A stretch of DNA of 64,000 bases from Trametopsis cervina (taxonomy: Eukaryota; Basidiomycota; Agaricomycetes; Polyporales; Irpicaceae), in assembly GCA_022385755.1 (NCBI GenBank), contig MU278351.1, forward strand, positions 870,638 to 934,637, read 5' to 3'. Positions 35,919-48,005 of this stretch are shown one piece after another. Position 1 is the first letter of the stretch. Every line of letters starts with the position of its first letter. The notes beneath the pieces were generated by a model, which made no database searches, was not told the origin of the DNA, and saw only the letters and a program-made list of their open reading frames with translations. Both the position numbers and the translations under genes were made by a program.

Positions 35919-38077
35919 ATGGTATGGTACCCACTTTTGGTATAACGGTCTCAACTTACCTTTATTTCGTAGGGTCAAACTCTCTCGTCACCAGGTTGGC
36001 TATTCTGCACCTTCGGGCCTCACTAGACTATTGCTCAACGGATACATGCTATTTTAGCTACGGATAAGCACACCGAATATGGAGTGAACGAGAAATTTCT
36101 GTATGCTTTGACCGGGATGCAAGGGTGGCGTATTAGTGAGTACCATGCTTCCCTAACCTGGCTTTTGCCCTGCCGGGTGTTCCCTACGTCCCCTTTGACA
36201 ATCTGCATCGCATTCCTTTCTAATGCACGGTTTATTTAGCCATGGAGGATTCCCATTCCGTCGTCCTAAAGCTCGACGAGTCTAAGTCCGATCAAGATGC
36301 AGATGCATTCTTCGGCGTTTTTGACGGTCATGGTGGTGCGTCTCAACAGTTCTATCACCAAGAAAGCACAGTACAGATGATTTCAGTACGCAGGTGCGAA
36401 TGTCGCCAAGTACGCAGGTCAATATTTGTGGAAGCGCCTTCTCAGCGATGAGTTCTACAAACAAGGCGATTATCACTCTGGCCTCAAAAGCGCATTCCTT
36501 GGCGTGGATGCGGACATGAAATCACGTAAGGTGTCGGGCTTTTCGATATAACCAGTCCTCTCACATTTGAGATTCTAGATCCGGAGTTCGTTCGCGAGAC
36601 GTCTGGGTGTACCGCAGTTGTCACTTTAGTGACGCACGATGGACGGATTTTTTGTGTGAGTATGATGATATACTTATTCAGACTGAGCTGACCTGTACAA
36701 GGCAAATGCTGGCGACTCGAGGGCCATACTTTGCAGTAAGGGAGTAGCAAAGGATCTCAGTATTGACCACAAGCCACGCCTGGAATGTGAGTTCTGGGGC
36801 CCGTATTCTGGTCCACTATTATTAACTGACTTTGTCGGCAGCCGAGCGAAAACGTATTATATCTGCTGGAGGCTACGTTGAATACGGTCGTGTGAACGGT
36901 TTGTGATGCCCTCATATGTCCTGTAGTCCTAATCTCATCTTCCCTTCAAGGCAATCTTGCGCTTTCCCGAGCGTTCGGTGACTTCGAGTACAAGAAGAAC
37001 AAATCATTAAGTCCCGAAGAGCAAATTATCACATGTGATCCTGAGATTATTGAACATCGAATCGAAGAAGATGACGAGTTCTTCGTCATCGCTTGCGATG
37101 GTGTGTAATCCGCGCTGTTGCACTTTCTTTCATATACTCAACTATATGCAGGCATATGGGATTGCCTGAGCTCTCAGCAAGTAGCGGACTTTGTGCGAGC
37201 ACAGATCGCTCAGGGCAAGGACCTCGCAAAGATTGCAGAAGACTTGTGTGAACACTGTCTCTCGCCAGGAACGGATGGCGGTGATGGGGTTGGGGCGGAT
37301 AACATGACAGTATTGATTGTTGCACTCCTACACGGCAAGTCCCCCAAAGAATGGGCGCAGTGGGTCACCCGACGGGTCGAGAAAGGATACGGCTACAAGA
37401 CGCCGAGCGAGCCAGCACGGATTTGGCCGGAAAGCCGCGTGCAAGAAGGAAGGCGAAGGCGTGACTTGTGGAAGCAACGCGAGTCATCAATTCTGCAATC
37501 CAAGAATGCAAACGCAGACGCATCCAGTGGGGAGGACGACGCGTTCAGAAGGTTCTACTCGCACAGTGCTCCCTCATGGGATCTCAGCGCACATATTCTG
37601 GGCAGTAATGGCGGGATCTCGTATAAACCGGGAAGTCAAACCATGGCCGACCTACACAACCTGATGTTCGACAACGACGACGATGACGACCTCGACATTG
37701 AAGCAAGCGAGATCGACGGTGACGACATCGCCATGAAGGATGGAAGTGACGATGAGGATGAAGACGCGACTGAAGAGTGGAGTTCCCGAATTGAGGATTC
37801 AGGGTACCCGTCTTCAGGTATCAATGCGACAAAAGGGTTGAGGGAACAGCTGGAGGAGCTGGAGAAGGAGGATCTGTCAGCTGCACAGGACAAAACGACT
37901 CCAACGCCGGAAGGCCAGACGCTGCAAGGAGAAGCTCCGCCCCCTCCGGCACCTGCACCTGCCGCGGATGGCGCCGCACCAGCACAACACCCACATGTGC
38001 CAGGCGGCGACGCACCGAGCGATGCTGTCAAGCATGAGGGCCTATTAGACTCCAGTGAGAGCCCTTTGAAGGTATAA
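35919..38077 (+). CDS. PP2C-family Ser/Thr phosphatase (Ptc2/3-like)
   Basis: Ten exons: 35919..35921 (just the ATG), 35973..35994, 36058..36135, 36240..36335, 36394..36525, 36579..36655, 36702..36786, 36842..36898, 36951..37100, 37152..38077. The product is 541 aa. It starts MGQTLSSP, a motif with Gly2 that could be myristoylated once Met is removed. Metal-dependent phosphatase motifs are all present: GWRITMEDSH, FGVFDGHGG, SGCTAVV, ANAGDSRA, LALSRAFGD, ACDGIWDCLS and GADNMTVLIV, with the Asp residues that hold the Mn/Mg pair. Yeast Ptc2/Ptc3 dephosphorylate MAP kinases and checkpoint kinases. After residue 330 the protein has a long tail, first basic and then strongly acidic with Asp runs, ending Pro/Ala-rich. 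The tail is unusual in length and may be regulatory. Confidence 0.93.
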
Positions 38078-38369
38078 CATCACCGCCTTCACATCGTCCC
38101 TCGACTCTACCCTTCCGGAATATCTGTGTTCTGTCTTCGGTGTCGTTCCGTCTTTATTTTCTCTGGGGTTAAACATACTTAGCTCTGTGTATACCTGCCT
38201 CCCGCTTTCCTCCCGCCCACCTTCGCAATCCCTATTCGCTCTCACCGCGCTTGTTGTCACTATTGCAGTACATGACTTGTGTGATCCCCTGTATTCCCTC
38301 ATCCTCGACAGCCTTCTCTTTTGTGTGTGGTGTACATATCATGGACTGTAGAGCACCAGATGTATCGTT

Positions 38370-40357
38370 TCATAGTGTATTACGTATGACTGCTAGCTCT
38401 CTTTCGCATAGACATAGCGTGACCGTCTCCCCCGCCCGCGTCTTCAACATACCCACACCGAGCAACGGTCCGCTGGACACATCGCCGACCTTCAGCACCG
38501 CCTGTTTCGCTTGCTTGTCCCCCGACCGTGCAGTGCTGCGGTACAAGTACAGATTGCTCCCTAAACCCCTCGCACCGCTCTCGAAAGCGACGACCGTACG
38601 CGACGAGATGTGATGAACGAACCGTGTGTCGCGTTTTGACGCCAACACGAAGGACAGCACGCAGAATGTACCCGTATGTTTCCAGGCCACAGCGTCCGGG
38701 TTACCCTCCGGAGTGTCTAGCGCATATACGAGCCCGTCCAAGCCATTCTTTGCAACAACCGATGGGGGCTCGCCCACAACGCCAGGGAGCGGCGTAGACA
38801 GCATGCTAAACGGCGCGTCCGCCCCTTTGCCCGCCCATGCTGGAGTAGCCCCATCCGCGGCCACCCACGTCGCAACAACAGCATCACCCATATCCAGATC
38901 GACCTCGTCGTCCATTTCTCCTTCCGCCAAACTCGGCACACCGCGCCCAAGTCCGAGCCCACTGGCGTCCTCACCAGTCTGCAGCGCCGCTGTGTACTTC
39001 TCCAACGACTCGCGAATGGCGTACAGCTCGCTCGGGTCGAGCATCTCTGGGACGTCAGGCTCGCCCTCGGTCTGCGCGAACACCTGCATCCAGCGCGTGC
39101 CGTCGTGCTGCTTGTCGAGGTGCAGCGTGAGGAGGCCGTAGGTGTGCTCTGCTTCGCGGTCGAATGTCCAGAAGGAGGTGGAGGTGCGGATTCCGTCCCA
39201 CATTTTCTTGTGTGGATAGTAGGGGAGGGGGACGATGCCCGGGGAGGAAGGGTTAGGCTGGACGAGGACGGTGAGTGTGGTGGGCGAGAGAGTAACTCTG
39301 ATGGCGTTCTTCGGTGTGTCCGAGGGAAGTGCGAAAGCGACCGTGACGGAGTCCGTGGATTGGGCCCATGAGTATGGAGGAGGCTGCGGAGGCGAGTTGG
39401 TAGACTGAACGGCGGTATCGATATTCTCGTCCGCACGGGGAATGGGAGCTATCTCATCCGCTGCAGGTTCGTAGTTCGGCTGAGCGGGAGCCGCCAGAGG
39501 GATGTAAGGCGAACTTCCAACGAGTAGAAACACGTCTCTGGAGTCGACGTAGGCTGCGTAGGCCGGGACGTCCTCCCCTCTCCGGTGCCACTTGATCTCC
39601 AAAGGCAGAGGCAGGTCTTGAGAGACTTGGGCAAGATCAACTCTGACCGCCCAGACGTCGTACTTCGAATCCTTCTTCTTCCTCGAGTACGCAGAGGCCT
39701 CCTCGGATGGAACATCGTACGTCTTTGAAGAAAGCAGCGCTACTAATGAGTCTTCGGAATCATGCCTGGCGAGGTGTATCCTGAAGGGGATATATGGGAA
39801 GGACGGGAAGTAGACCTCGGATACCTTGAGCTCGTACGAGTTGAAGAGCGTCGCCTGGCCCGTCTCTCCCAGTTTCAGGACATATAGTGCACCATTCCCA
39901 TCCGAGACCAGCAACGTTGTCGCGTCCGCAAATACCACGGATGGGTACTCTCGATGCAGAGTATCCGTCTCGTCGGATTGCAAGGATGTCGGAATCTCGT
40001 ATATCGTTTCGAACTTCGGATGCGGATCTGTCTACTTCGTCCAAAGGATCAGCACTCTCGTGTAAAACCCACAGAGGAGGATGTGTAGGTGCTCACTTGG
40101 TCCCATGTGATCTTCACCACCTTCATGTCTGAATCAACATACGCCGCAACACCGTCCGGACCAACAGCAATGTGGTTGTGTCTGATGCGGCTTTGCACCT
40201 CCTGGAATGATAAAGGCGACTTGCCCGCTGCCGAGCTCTGTGTCAAGGGATGTTCAAGCTTGAATCGCGTGAGGACTGCGTCCTGGTCGATCGCGTCGAG
40301 CTTGTATCCCTCAAATTTGGGATTCAGCAAGGACTTGTTGGGTTCGAAGACGGACAT
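38370..40357 (-). CDS. NudC domain-containing protein 1-like (CS domain)
   Basis: Two exons, 40357..40097 and 40031..38370, give 640 aa; the 65-nt intron keeps phase 0. The N terminus MSVFEPNKSLLNPKFEGYKL and the following beta-rich repeat region match NUDCD1 (CML66). A CS domain (p23/NudC type) begins near residue 305: YSWAQSTDSVTVAFALP, then RVTLSPTTLTVLV. NUDCD1 proteins act as Hsp90-associated co-chaperones for beta-propeller or WD40 clients, and human NUDCD1 binds a COPI-linked helicase; the role in fungi is inferred. After the CS domain comes an acidic linker and a second beta-rich region (NGLDGLVYALDTPEGNPDAV). Its end faces that of the PP2C gene, 292 nt apart. Confidence 0.88.
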
Positions 40358-41066
40358 TTATGTGCGGATGGGAGTACAAATGTCCTCTTGCTTGTCAAGT
40401 TCTGGTGGGACGTTGATTGTCAGCGCTTATCTCACCGGAGTATCCTGAACTCATCGGTGTTTGCCGTAACTTGAGTTCGCAGCACAGGGCAAGTTCATGT
40501 GTCGTTACAACTGTGGGAGGCCAGTGGATGCTTTCTGAAAGCCTGAATAAAGTAGTCCTTTGCACGAGCATTTTCCAGCACTAAAACAGTAACATGTGAA
40601 GTTAAATTAGAGCGCCAGTGATCTCTTACAGGGTACAACACGCTAATACTCCAGCTAACCGTCAGACACTTCTCATCCATGCATATATAATGGTACATCA
40701 TTACATTCTCAATAAACTGATCACCGACGCGTTATATTTTGCGCGACAAGCAAAGGATTTGCGCTTCGCTTCCCAAGTAAGTTTGATCGCGTAGATCATC
40801 CCGACGCGCGCACTCGTAAGATTCGGATCTCGATCGTGCTGTGCACCTTGTACCTGATCACAGTGATATGCAAAGTTAAAAGCATGAAGTGCAGTGGTAA
40901 GCTTGTAGAATGCTACAAGCTATCCACTGGATACGTTCGTATGGTACAAGAGCAGCCTGGCAATCCATGATTTGCTTTGAAATGTAATACAGACAACGGC
41001 GAATAGAAGGCCCATATCCAAAAAGTGTGAGAATGAGACGAATACGGGAGGTCCTGCCGGACGAAA
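40358..41066. other. Intergenic stretch, no gene seen
   Basis: About 0.7 kb containing the promoter of the NUDCD1-like gene and the 3' flank of the small RING gene. It is AT-richer than its neighbours by eye. No gene or repeat recognised. Confidence 0.55.
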
Positions 41067-42049
41067 TTACGAATACATGCCACTAAAAGTGTCCCTGTCG
41101 TCGTCATAACTATCCGGCAGATGTGTGCGGTCGTCGGCGGCCGTAAAGTGGTCCGGAGGAGGAAGGAACACCATCGGCTCATCTTCCATGTCCTCGCCCT
41201 GTCGGAGCAACGCAATCGCAGAGCGCAGTGAGGCAATTTGCTCTTGCGTCAGTGCAACGACACCCGTGGCGTGTGCGCCGCTGTAGGCAGACATACTCGC
41301 CTGCATCTGCTGCCCGAGCGCGCTGACCTCGTTCACCAGACCGTCATCCACGAACTCGGGGAGATCTATCAGCGCGTGGCGACAGAACGGGCAGCTGTTG
41401 TGCTACGGATCAAATAAACGTCAGCGCCCGGATTTAATCGCACGAGTGATGGATGTGAAGGCGAGCGAGCTGTGGGGACAGAAAGACACGCGTACCCCTT
41501 GTAGCACCCAATTCCGGATGCTAAACAGGCGACGAGAGGAGTCGTTAGAAGGTTCTGGTCGTGATCTCGATATCGGCACTCAACTCCTTCATGCAAAATA
41601 CATGGCCACATGAAGCCAGCTTTGTTACGCCCAGATCCTCCAGTGGGTGCGCCGGGCTGTCCATCACAAGCGCCATCTCTTCCTCCGTGAGTATCGTGGC
41701 GAAAGGATTGAGACAAATCGGACACGATGAATCTGGTGGCACGTCATTTCATATCCTGTACCAATCGACGTCGTGTTACTTGCCTGCTTGTCCAATTGCC
41801 TCGAGATCCTTCTCATTTAGCTTGGGTAGTGAAGATACGAATGACGCGACGGCTCTGCACAGATGCGATCAGCATGCATGTCTGAGTGAACAGTGGGCGG
41901 CGGGGGACGCACTCTTTGCTGGTTTCCGCAGCCCTGGTCATGATAGATCCCAACCGCCGGCTGTACATTGCAGTCAACGCTTCAGGCATGGCATTCCCCG
42001 AGGATCTCATGATATCGCCCATGCTGAGGGATCGCGGTCGAGCAGTCAT
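41067..42049 (-). CDS. Small RING-finger protein
   Basis: Five exons, 42049..41913, 41854..41784, 41732..41585, 41520..41496 and 41402..41067, give 238 aa. The RING (from about residue 73) is split over three exons: SSCPICLNPF, then CGHVFCMK plus DIRNWVLQG, then HNSCPFCRHAL. The spliced run CMKDIRNWVLQGHNSCPFC is the normal RING spacing, which fixes the splice sites. Exon 4 is only 25 nt. Intron 2 (41783..41733, 51 nt) starts with GC rather than GT (GCAAGT...CCACCAG) and no GT donor restores the frame. The N terminus has an amphipathic helix; the C terminus is acidic and ends near DTFSGMYS. Most such RINGs are E3 ubiquitin ligases that recruit an E2; target unknown. Confidence 0.82.
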
Positions 42050-43896
42050 CGGAGTCCCGTAGTTACACTGATATGGAGGCAGTCAAGGGCGGAATGCGAT
42101 TAGGTAGCGTTCTGAGCGGTTGTGATGTCAGGCAGGGAGTGCGTCTTGCTGGTCTTGATAGTTTGAATGGCTGGAGACTGGATGGGGCAAGCTAGAGGTC
42201 GTGGTCCAAGACAACGCGTAGCCGATCCTAGACGCAAGCCTTATCGGGCTGAACACCGTGGGAACTCCACTGTGACAGATATAGGCTACCATAGGTAGCA
42301 GTATTACATAATATAATGGGGGCGCCAATTACTTTACCAGCATATGAAGCACAGTAGCCACAGCTGGAGTTCATACTGTACCTAAAGTGTTTCGTTTGTC
42401 GTTTGCTTTGCTACTTGCATTGGAGCATTTTGACAGCGGGGCATTCGAGGTTTTTTCATCAATTTTTATAGCTACAGAATATCATTAGACTCGAGCAACG
42501 TGGCGCTAGGTGGAGCAAGGACCCCAGGCCACTCCCGCGCGCTTGAGTGTATCGACACCCACGGCTAACAGACAAGCTCTCTCCCACTTCCAGTTTCCGT
42601 TCAATATATTCCATATTCCATGGCCGGCAGGAGAGAATACATCTGATTTGCTCAGAGGGAGCAGATTGTTCCCAAAGATTAAGCGCTCGTGAATTGTCTG
42701 GGGTCGTCGCAGCCATGCAAAAATATGATGTCGTATTCTATTTCTTTAAGCGCCCTGGTGTTGCACCCCGATTCAATAATGGCACAACAACCACGATATG
42801 CCGTCAAAAACGGCTTCAACCCAGCTTTAACACGAGTCATATTCCATCCTCTGGTTGAGCCAAACTTTTAATAAGAGTAGGTACAAGTTTTGTATTATTT
42901 AATCTTTGATCTGCCCCGCCAAAAAGCCCTCAGCGCTGTCACGCCTGTGCACGTGATGCAGTCGAAAGTGTGACCATTATGTCGGCTTACAGTATGGTGC
43001 ATGTCACGGACAACGAAGTTGCTGCAAAGCATATGATAGGTCCTCTTGTATAATAGAAGTACATGGCAGACATGACAAGGGGATTAATTGATTGGTTGAG
43101 AATTCAAACATTTCGAATCTTTAATTTTGCCACCTTCTATATATGGAGTGACACATCACAATCAGCACGGAGCGCGGCCGTAACTCTGTTCGCTGCTTCG
43201 CTTCCGTCGACGACAATAAAGCCCGCTGAACACTGTACGCAACGACGCACGGTTCGTCGCTATACTTGCGGACGACGAACAAGATAACATCTCCTCTCCG
43301 CTCTACGCCGTCCGGTAAATCTTTGTCGGATCCGCACATGGGACGTACCTTATCGGCCGGACACGTACGGCAGTCACTGGTTCGCCTCAAGAGACACGGC
43401 GTCGCCCTGACCGCAGAGTGAACGAACCTGGATATATGCTTCCGGGGAATTATGCGGCCTAAATTCCTTGTGCTCGCGGATGTATAGACCTCAGGTAAGG
43501 ACTCCTTGGTCGCTGCCGTTTTATTGTACTTAAGAAAAACAACAGCAGACGCGCGTATTACGGACAGTGAAGCTCGCTGCCGGAACGAGGAACATTGTCT
43601 GCCATTGTGGGCTGTAGCCATGACAATACGGCGGAGGGCGCTTATCGGTATTGCACGCGGGCCTGTGGGTGATGGATCCCACCGTCACGTCAAACGGTTC
43701 AACCATCCGTACCTGTTGAATTTAGGTAAGTTTGGCACTCTCCTCCTGCCGGATTTATAAATCCCAACCATCCATGCTTGTTGTCTAACCCTTTCCCCCT
43801 CGACGCTTGTCCCCACCCCCTCTACGGTCGTCACGACCCCCACTGTCGTTTTATAACACATTCTCTTCTCCTTACATTCGCTCGAATCTCAACATC
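42050..43896. other. Long upstream region of the GH71 gene, no gene seen
   Basis: About 1.85 kb between the small RING gene start (minus) and the glucanase start (plus). It should hold both promoters. The minus-strand frame 43121..43621 (166 codons) has no domain or codon pattern to support it. The length is more than most gaps here, in line with a regulated secreted enzyme. Confidence 0.55.
43756..43762 (+). promoter_or_regulatory. TATA box candidate of the GH71 gene
   Basis: TATAAAT lies about 135-141 nt before the glucanase ATG at 43897. A pyrimidine-rich stretch (43781-43895) follows, as is common before start sites in fungal secreted-enzyme genes. This is a motif match only. Confidence 0.45.
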
Positions 43897-45776
43897 ATGA
43901 AGTGTTTCTCAACTCTCTTTACCGCCGCTAGTCTCGCTGCTTCGCTCGTCCAAGCTATGCCTCATTCCCCCTTCAGCCATCGCCGAGGCTTGCACAAGAA
44001 GGATGGTGGCAACCCTAAGATCGTCGTTGCACACATGATGGTCGGGAACACATATCCGTACACTCAGGATGACTGGAAGGAAGATATTCAACTTGCGCAT
44101 TCCTCCGGTATCGATGGCTTCGCTCTCAACATCGGTACAGATGACTGGCAACCCACTCAAGTTGACTCTGCGTACGTACTTAAGCGTTCGTATCCTTTCA
44201 GCTCTCTATGCTAACGCAGACAATCAGCTATGCCGCTGCCCAAGCCTCCGGCACCGATTTTAAGCTGTTCATATCGTTCGATATGAGGTACTTTTTCTTT
44301 GCGCCGTAGTGGTTCCTATCTAACAGCAACACGATAGCGTCTTCCCTTGTTCATCTCCCGATCATGCTGCAGCCCTGCGCAACTACATCACGAAGTACGC
44401 GTCTCATCCCAACCAACTCAAGTACAACGGTCGCTCCTTTGCGTCCACGTTCGCTGGCGAGAGCTGTGCCTTCGGTCAAGATAATGTTGCGGATGGCTGG
44501 AAGACCCAATTCACGCAACATCCCGAGCTTAGCGGCGCAAACGCGGTCCACTTCGTTCCATCATTCTTCGTCGACCCTGCGACTTTCGGTCAGTACTCTG
44601 GTGCTGCGAACGGCCAACTTAACGTACGTTCTTAAGCGCGTGCTTTCGGTCGTCAAATCGCTGACTTTATGCATTTTCACACAGTGGAACTCGGCGTGGA
44701 ACGTCGCGTTGACCGCACAGAATGCCAACTCTGACCTCAGCTCCGTCGGCTTGAACCTCTTCTCCGCGGCCGCAAATGCTATCGACTCCATTGTGAACAA
44801 GCTCGCGAGCCTCGTGCTGCCGCCCGACACTGATACACAATACGTCAACGGTCTCAAGTCCCTCAACACGAACGACGGTCCTGCCACGTACATGGCCACT
44901 GTGTCGCCATGGTTCTTCACTCACTACAGCCCCCAGACCTACAACAAGAACGTGAGAGTTGATCCCATCTATTTTCCGGCGCTTGCTTATGTTGAAATCC
45001 GTAGTTCATCTACTTGGCTGACTCGCACTTGTACAACGCTCGTTGGGAGTATCTCTTCCAACACCGTGACGAGGTTGACCTCGTTGAGATCGTCACGTGG
45101 AACGACTATGGCGAGTCTCACTACATCTCGAAGATCAAGGGCGACCAGCCCAACTCCCAGTCCTGGGTTGATGGATTTGACCACACTGGTAAGTCTCTTA
45201 GGGTGCTATTTTATAATCATTGTCACTGACGTATATATCAGCATTCCTTGAGATGACCAGCTACTATGCCACCGCATACAAGACTGGCAGCTACCCCGCC
45301 ATCAACCAGGACCAAGTGTTCTTGTGGGCTCGTCCGCACACCGCTAACGCCAATGCCCCTGATTCTGTCGGCAAACCAGACAACTTCCAACTCGTAAGTC
45401 TACTTGTAGCCACCACCGTCTCGTATCCGTGCTAACGGGCTGCCTTCTCCTCCAGACTCAGGACGTTCTGTGGGCCGTCGTGTTCGCCACCGCCCCCGGC
45501 ACGGTTGAACTTCACACCTCGGACAGCGTATCTCAGACCTTCCAGGTCCAAACCGGCGTGAACAAGCTCTCGACACCTCTTACCGATGGCGGCTATATGC
45601 GCGGTGTCCTCACCCGCAACGGCCAGACTGTCGTCGACCTCAAGCCTGCAGATTACAACTTCACGAGCACCCCGGAGTTGTACAACTACAACGTGTACAC
45701 TGCGCACGCTACCGCCAGCGGTGGTGCGCCGTCCACCGCTCCCCCACCCCCCGCCAACACTACAACCTCAAACTAA
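43897..45776 (+). CDS. Secreted GH71 alpha-1,3-glucanase (mutanase)
   Basis: Seven exons, 43897..44171, 44228..44287, 44338..44623, 44685..44951, 45005..45188, 45242..45393 and 45456..45776, give 514 aa. A signal peptide of about 20 residues (ending LVQA) precedes a basic RRGLHKK stretch that could be a propeptide site. GH71 enzymes cut alpha-1,3-glucan, a fungal wall polymer, so roles in wall remodelling or attack on other fungi are known. Family patterns: IVVAHMMVGNTYPYTQDDW, GIDGFALNIG, FKLFISFDMS, FAGESC, FVPSFFVDPA, VEIVTWNDYGESHYI and TSYYATAYKTG. The C-terminal part is a beta-rich domain ending in a Pro/Thr-rich tail; no separate carbohydrate-binding module is obvious. Confidence 0.95.
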
Positions 45777-46566
45777 GGAGCTGTCGGATTTCTCTGTCTC
45801 TCCCTCATATCCAGTGCTGCCCGTTGCGCTACCTTTTATGCCGGGTTCAGCCAACCTTCTTCGTTTTGCTTCCTCTGGATGAGGATTGGATTAGATGGGA
45901 CCTCCAAACCCTTCTCCACTTGACGCGCGAGACCCTTGATGTGCCCACTCTGCCCCCTTTCCTCCTCCATCCTCTTGCTTTCTTGCTCTGTCGATGCTAT
46001 TGTTGCCCGTGCTGTGCTGTGCATTACCCTTATACATTAGACCTCAAGCATATGACATGATATGATGTGATGCTGTGATGGCGATTTTCGAAACCCACTT
46101 TCTTGTAGTAGTAGACGCAATGACCTTCATATGTATTGTAGTACAATTCCCCCAGGTGGGCTTTTCAACGTCGAATGTTCAAGCGGAGCGAACCTGTCTT
46201 GTGATGTGCAATGTCAGGAGTGAGACTTCTAATCTATACGACGTCGATCGAGTGAAGGGCAGCGCTGACCGGTGACTCCAGTCGGGATGGATACAGACAG
46301 TGCCGTGAAAGGCGTGTGAGGACGCAAATACGACGTGAGCTTGAATTCCTGAGAGTCAACATTTCAGAGCAGTTATACACAACAGTTTGGACGGATTTGG
46401 ATCTTTTGGAAAGCAAGATAGCAATGTGAAGCAGAGCGAGTTGGGTTTATTCGAATAGCAATCGTGATAGCGTCAGCAAGATAACTGGAGCAAGGTGGAC
46501 GACCAGCCGCTAGCCCCTCATACCCGTGTATTGAAGCTGGGGATGGTCGTCTGTGGGACGGTTCCC
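45777..46566. other. Intergenic stretch between convergent genes
   Basis: Shared 3' flanks of the GH71 gene (plus) and translin (minus). No gene or repeat seen. Confidence 0.6.
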
Positions 46567-47608
46567 TTAAACAGAGATAGCTGCGAACCCCCGCGTGGAG
46601 GGCGCAAGCTTCCTCAGAGAGACGTCGTAGACGACTGAAGGAGCACGCGTCAGTAATTCCGGCGCAGCCATGTGAGGTGTTAAGTGCATGTTACCTTCTT
46701 CGATCTTCTTCAGGTCGTACTTCACACTGTCGAACCTGCGGCGAAGGGTATCATTCTTGAGGTTCAGCTGGTAGGGTTTAGGCGTGAGTTGAAGTACCTT
46801 CACTCCGCAAGGAAGTGGATTACCATTGAAAAGCCTGCGAAAACGTCTTTCACGAAGAGAGAGATTTTGATAGGCTGTTCAAAATCGCCCATAGTAACGG
46901 CATTGACGGCCAGACGTGACTATCATGAGATAGAATATGAATATTGACCAGTGATCATATATCGACATGTCACTTACGAGTTCATTTACAAGGCTTATCA
47001 CGCCGTGCAGATAGTCCTCAGCTGTCAAAAGTACTCTGTCACTCCACTCGCTCTGCACTGCAATATTCAAATACATATGAGCGCATAGTTATCACCAATG
47101 AAGAACTCACTCCCGAGCAGGTCACTGACATCCTGCAACGCCATAAGATTGCCTGACCTCAGAAATTCCACGAGCGTAGCGGCAAAGACCGCGTTGCGCA
47201 GCGAGTTACACCACGCATCTTTCCACCTCCAGAACTGGTTGGCAGGAATGAGCTGTGCCAACGCAGCCATGACCTCGCTACAGCTGGAGAGCACTGGCTG
47301 TACTGAGTCCAACAGGGCTGGTACTACGCCCCAGATCTGTCAGATCAGTAGAACCAATAAACACCGATGCGAGCATACATTGTGCGGTGGAGGTCGAGTG
47401 AATTTTATTCAACAAGCCCGTCATGGTGCGCCCTTTCTTGTCAAACTCCGTCACCTGGTCCTTGATTTGCTAGGAGATAACGGGTTTGGATGAGCGTGCG
47501 ACAGGCTTGGCATGGCCTAAGCCAATTGAGCTGACTGGGAAGTACTTCTCTGAGCTCGACATCCTGCTCGAGCATTTGGTTGATGACCTCCAAGTTTTGA
47601 GCGTCCAT
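46567..47608 (-). CDS. Translin
   Basis: Seven exons, 47608..47546, 47469..47379, 47323..47111, 47057..46978, 46919..46824, 46767..46695 and 46634..46567, give 227 aa, the normal translin length. Marks in order: REQIKDQVTEFDKKGRTM, PANQFWRWKDAW, AATLVEFLRSGNL, AEDYLHGVISLVNEL, SRLAVNAVTMGDFEQPIKI, LNLKNDTLRRRFDSVKYDLK and VVYDVSLRKL. Translin forms an RNA/ssDNA-binding ring and, with TRAX, the C3PO nuclease; in Neurospora this complex trims tRNA 5' leaders after RNase P. TRAX is not in this window. The third exon starts after the CGTAG acceptor, since the closer ACAG acceptor breaks the frame. The gene starts 397 nt from the divergent SEN1 gene. Confidence 0.93.
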
Positions 47609-48005
47609 AACGGTGGATTTCAGAGCCCGACGTTGAACGTGGTGATGTTCGCGGGCAATGGAGGACCCTGAATGTGCATTCAGATTGCCTAAGTCACGTG
47701 CAGATAACGGCTTGTGTGACAGACGCGCATGTGACGGTACGCGGTGCCCTCTGTGTTAACTTTCCTGGGCCTAGCCGAACGCGTTTATGACTTCGACTCC
47801 TTGGTTTCCGACTTTCGCTTTCTCATAACTTCCTGCTTTGTGTTGCTCGTTGTGTCTTTGATGAACGAAGTGAGACCAGTCTCGTCAGGCCATACATATA
47901 CGTGCTGATCGACGCATAACAGCATTCGTGACATCCCGAGTATTGAAATTCGTCGCGATCTTTGCGAACTAATTAGACCTGCTGTGAGCAGGGGCAGGAG
48001 TACGA
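47609..48005. promoter_or_regulatory. Bidirectional promoter, translin / SEN1
   Basis: 397 nt between two divergent start codons hold both promoters. No TATA box is obvious; the SEN1-proximal half is pyrimidine-rich. Confidence 0.55.

Noticed and set aside
43121..43621. 166-codon minus-strand frame upstream of the GH71 gene
   Set aside because: No recognisable motif or splice structure; most likely chance in a long promoter region.
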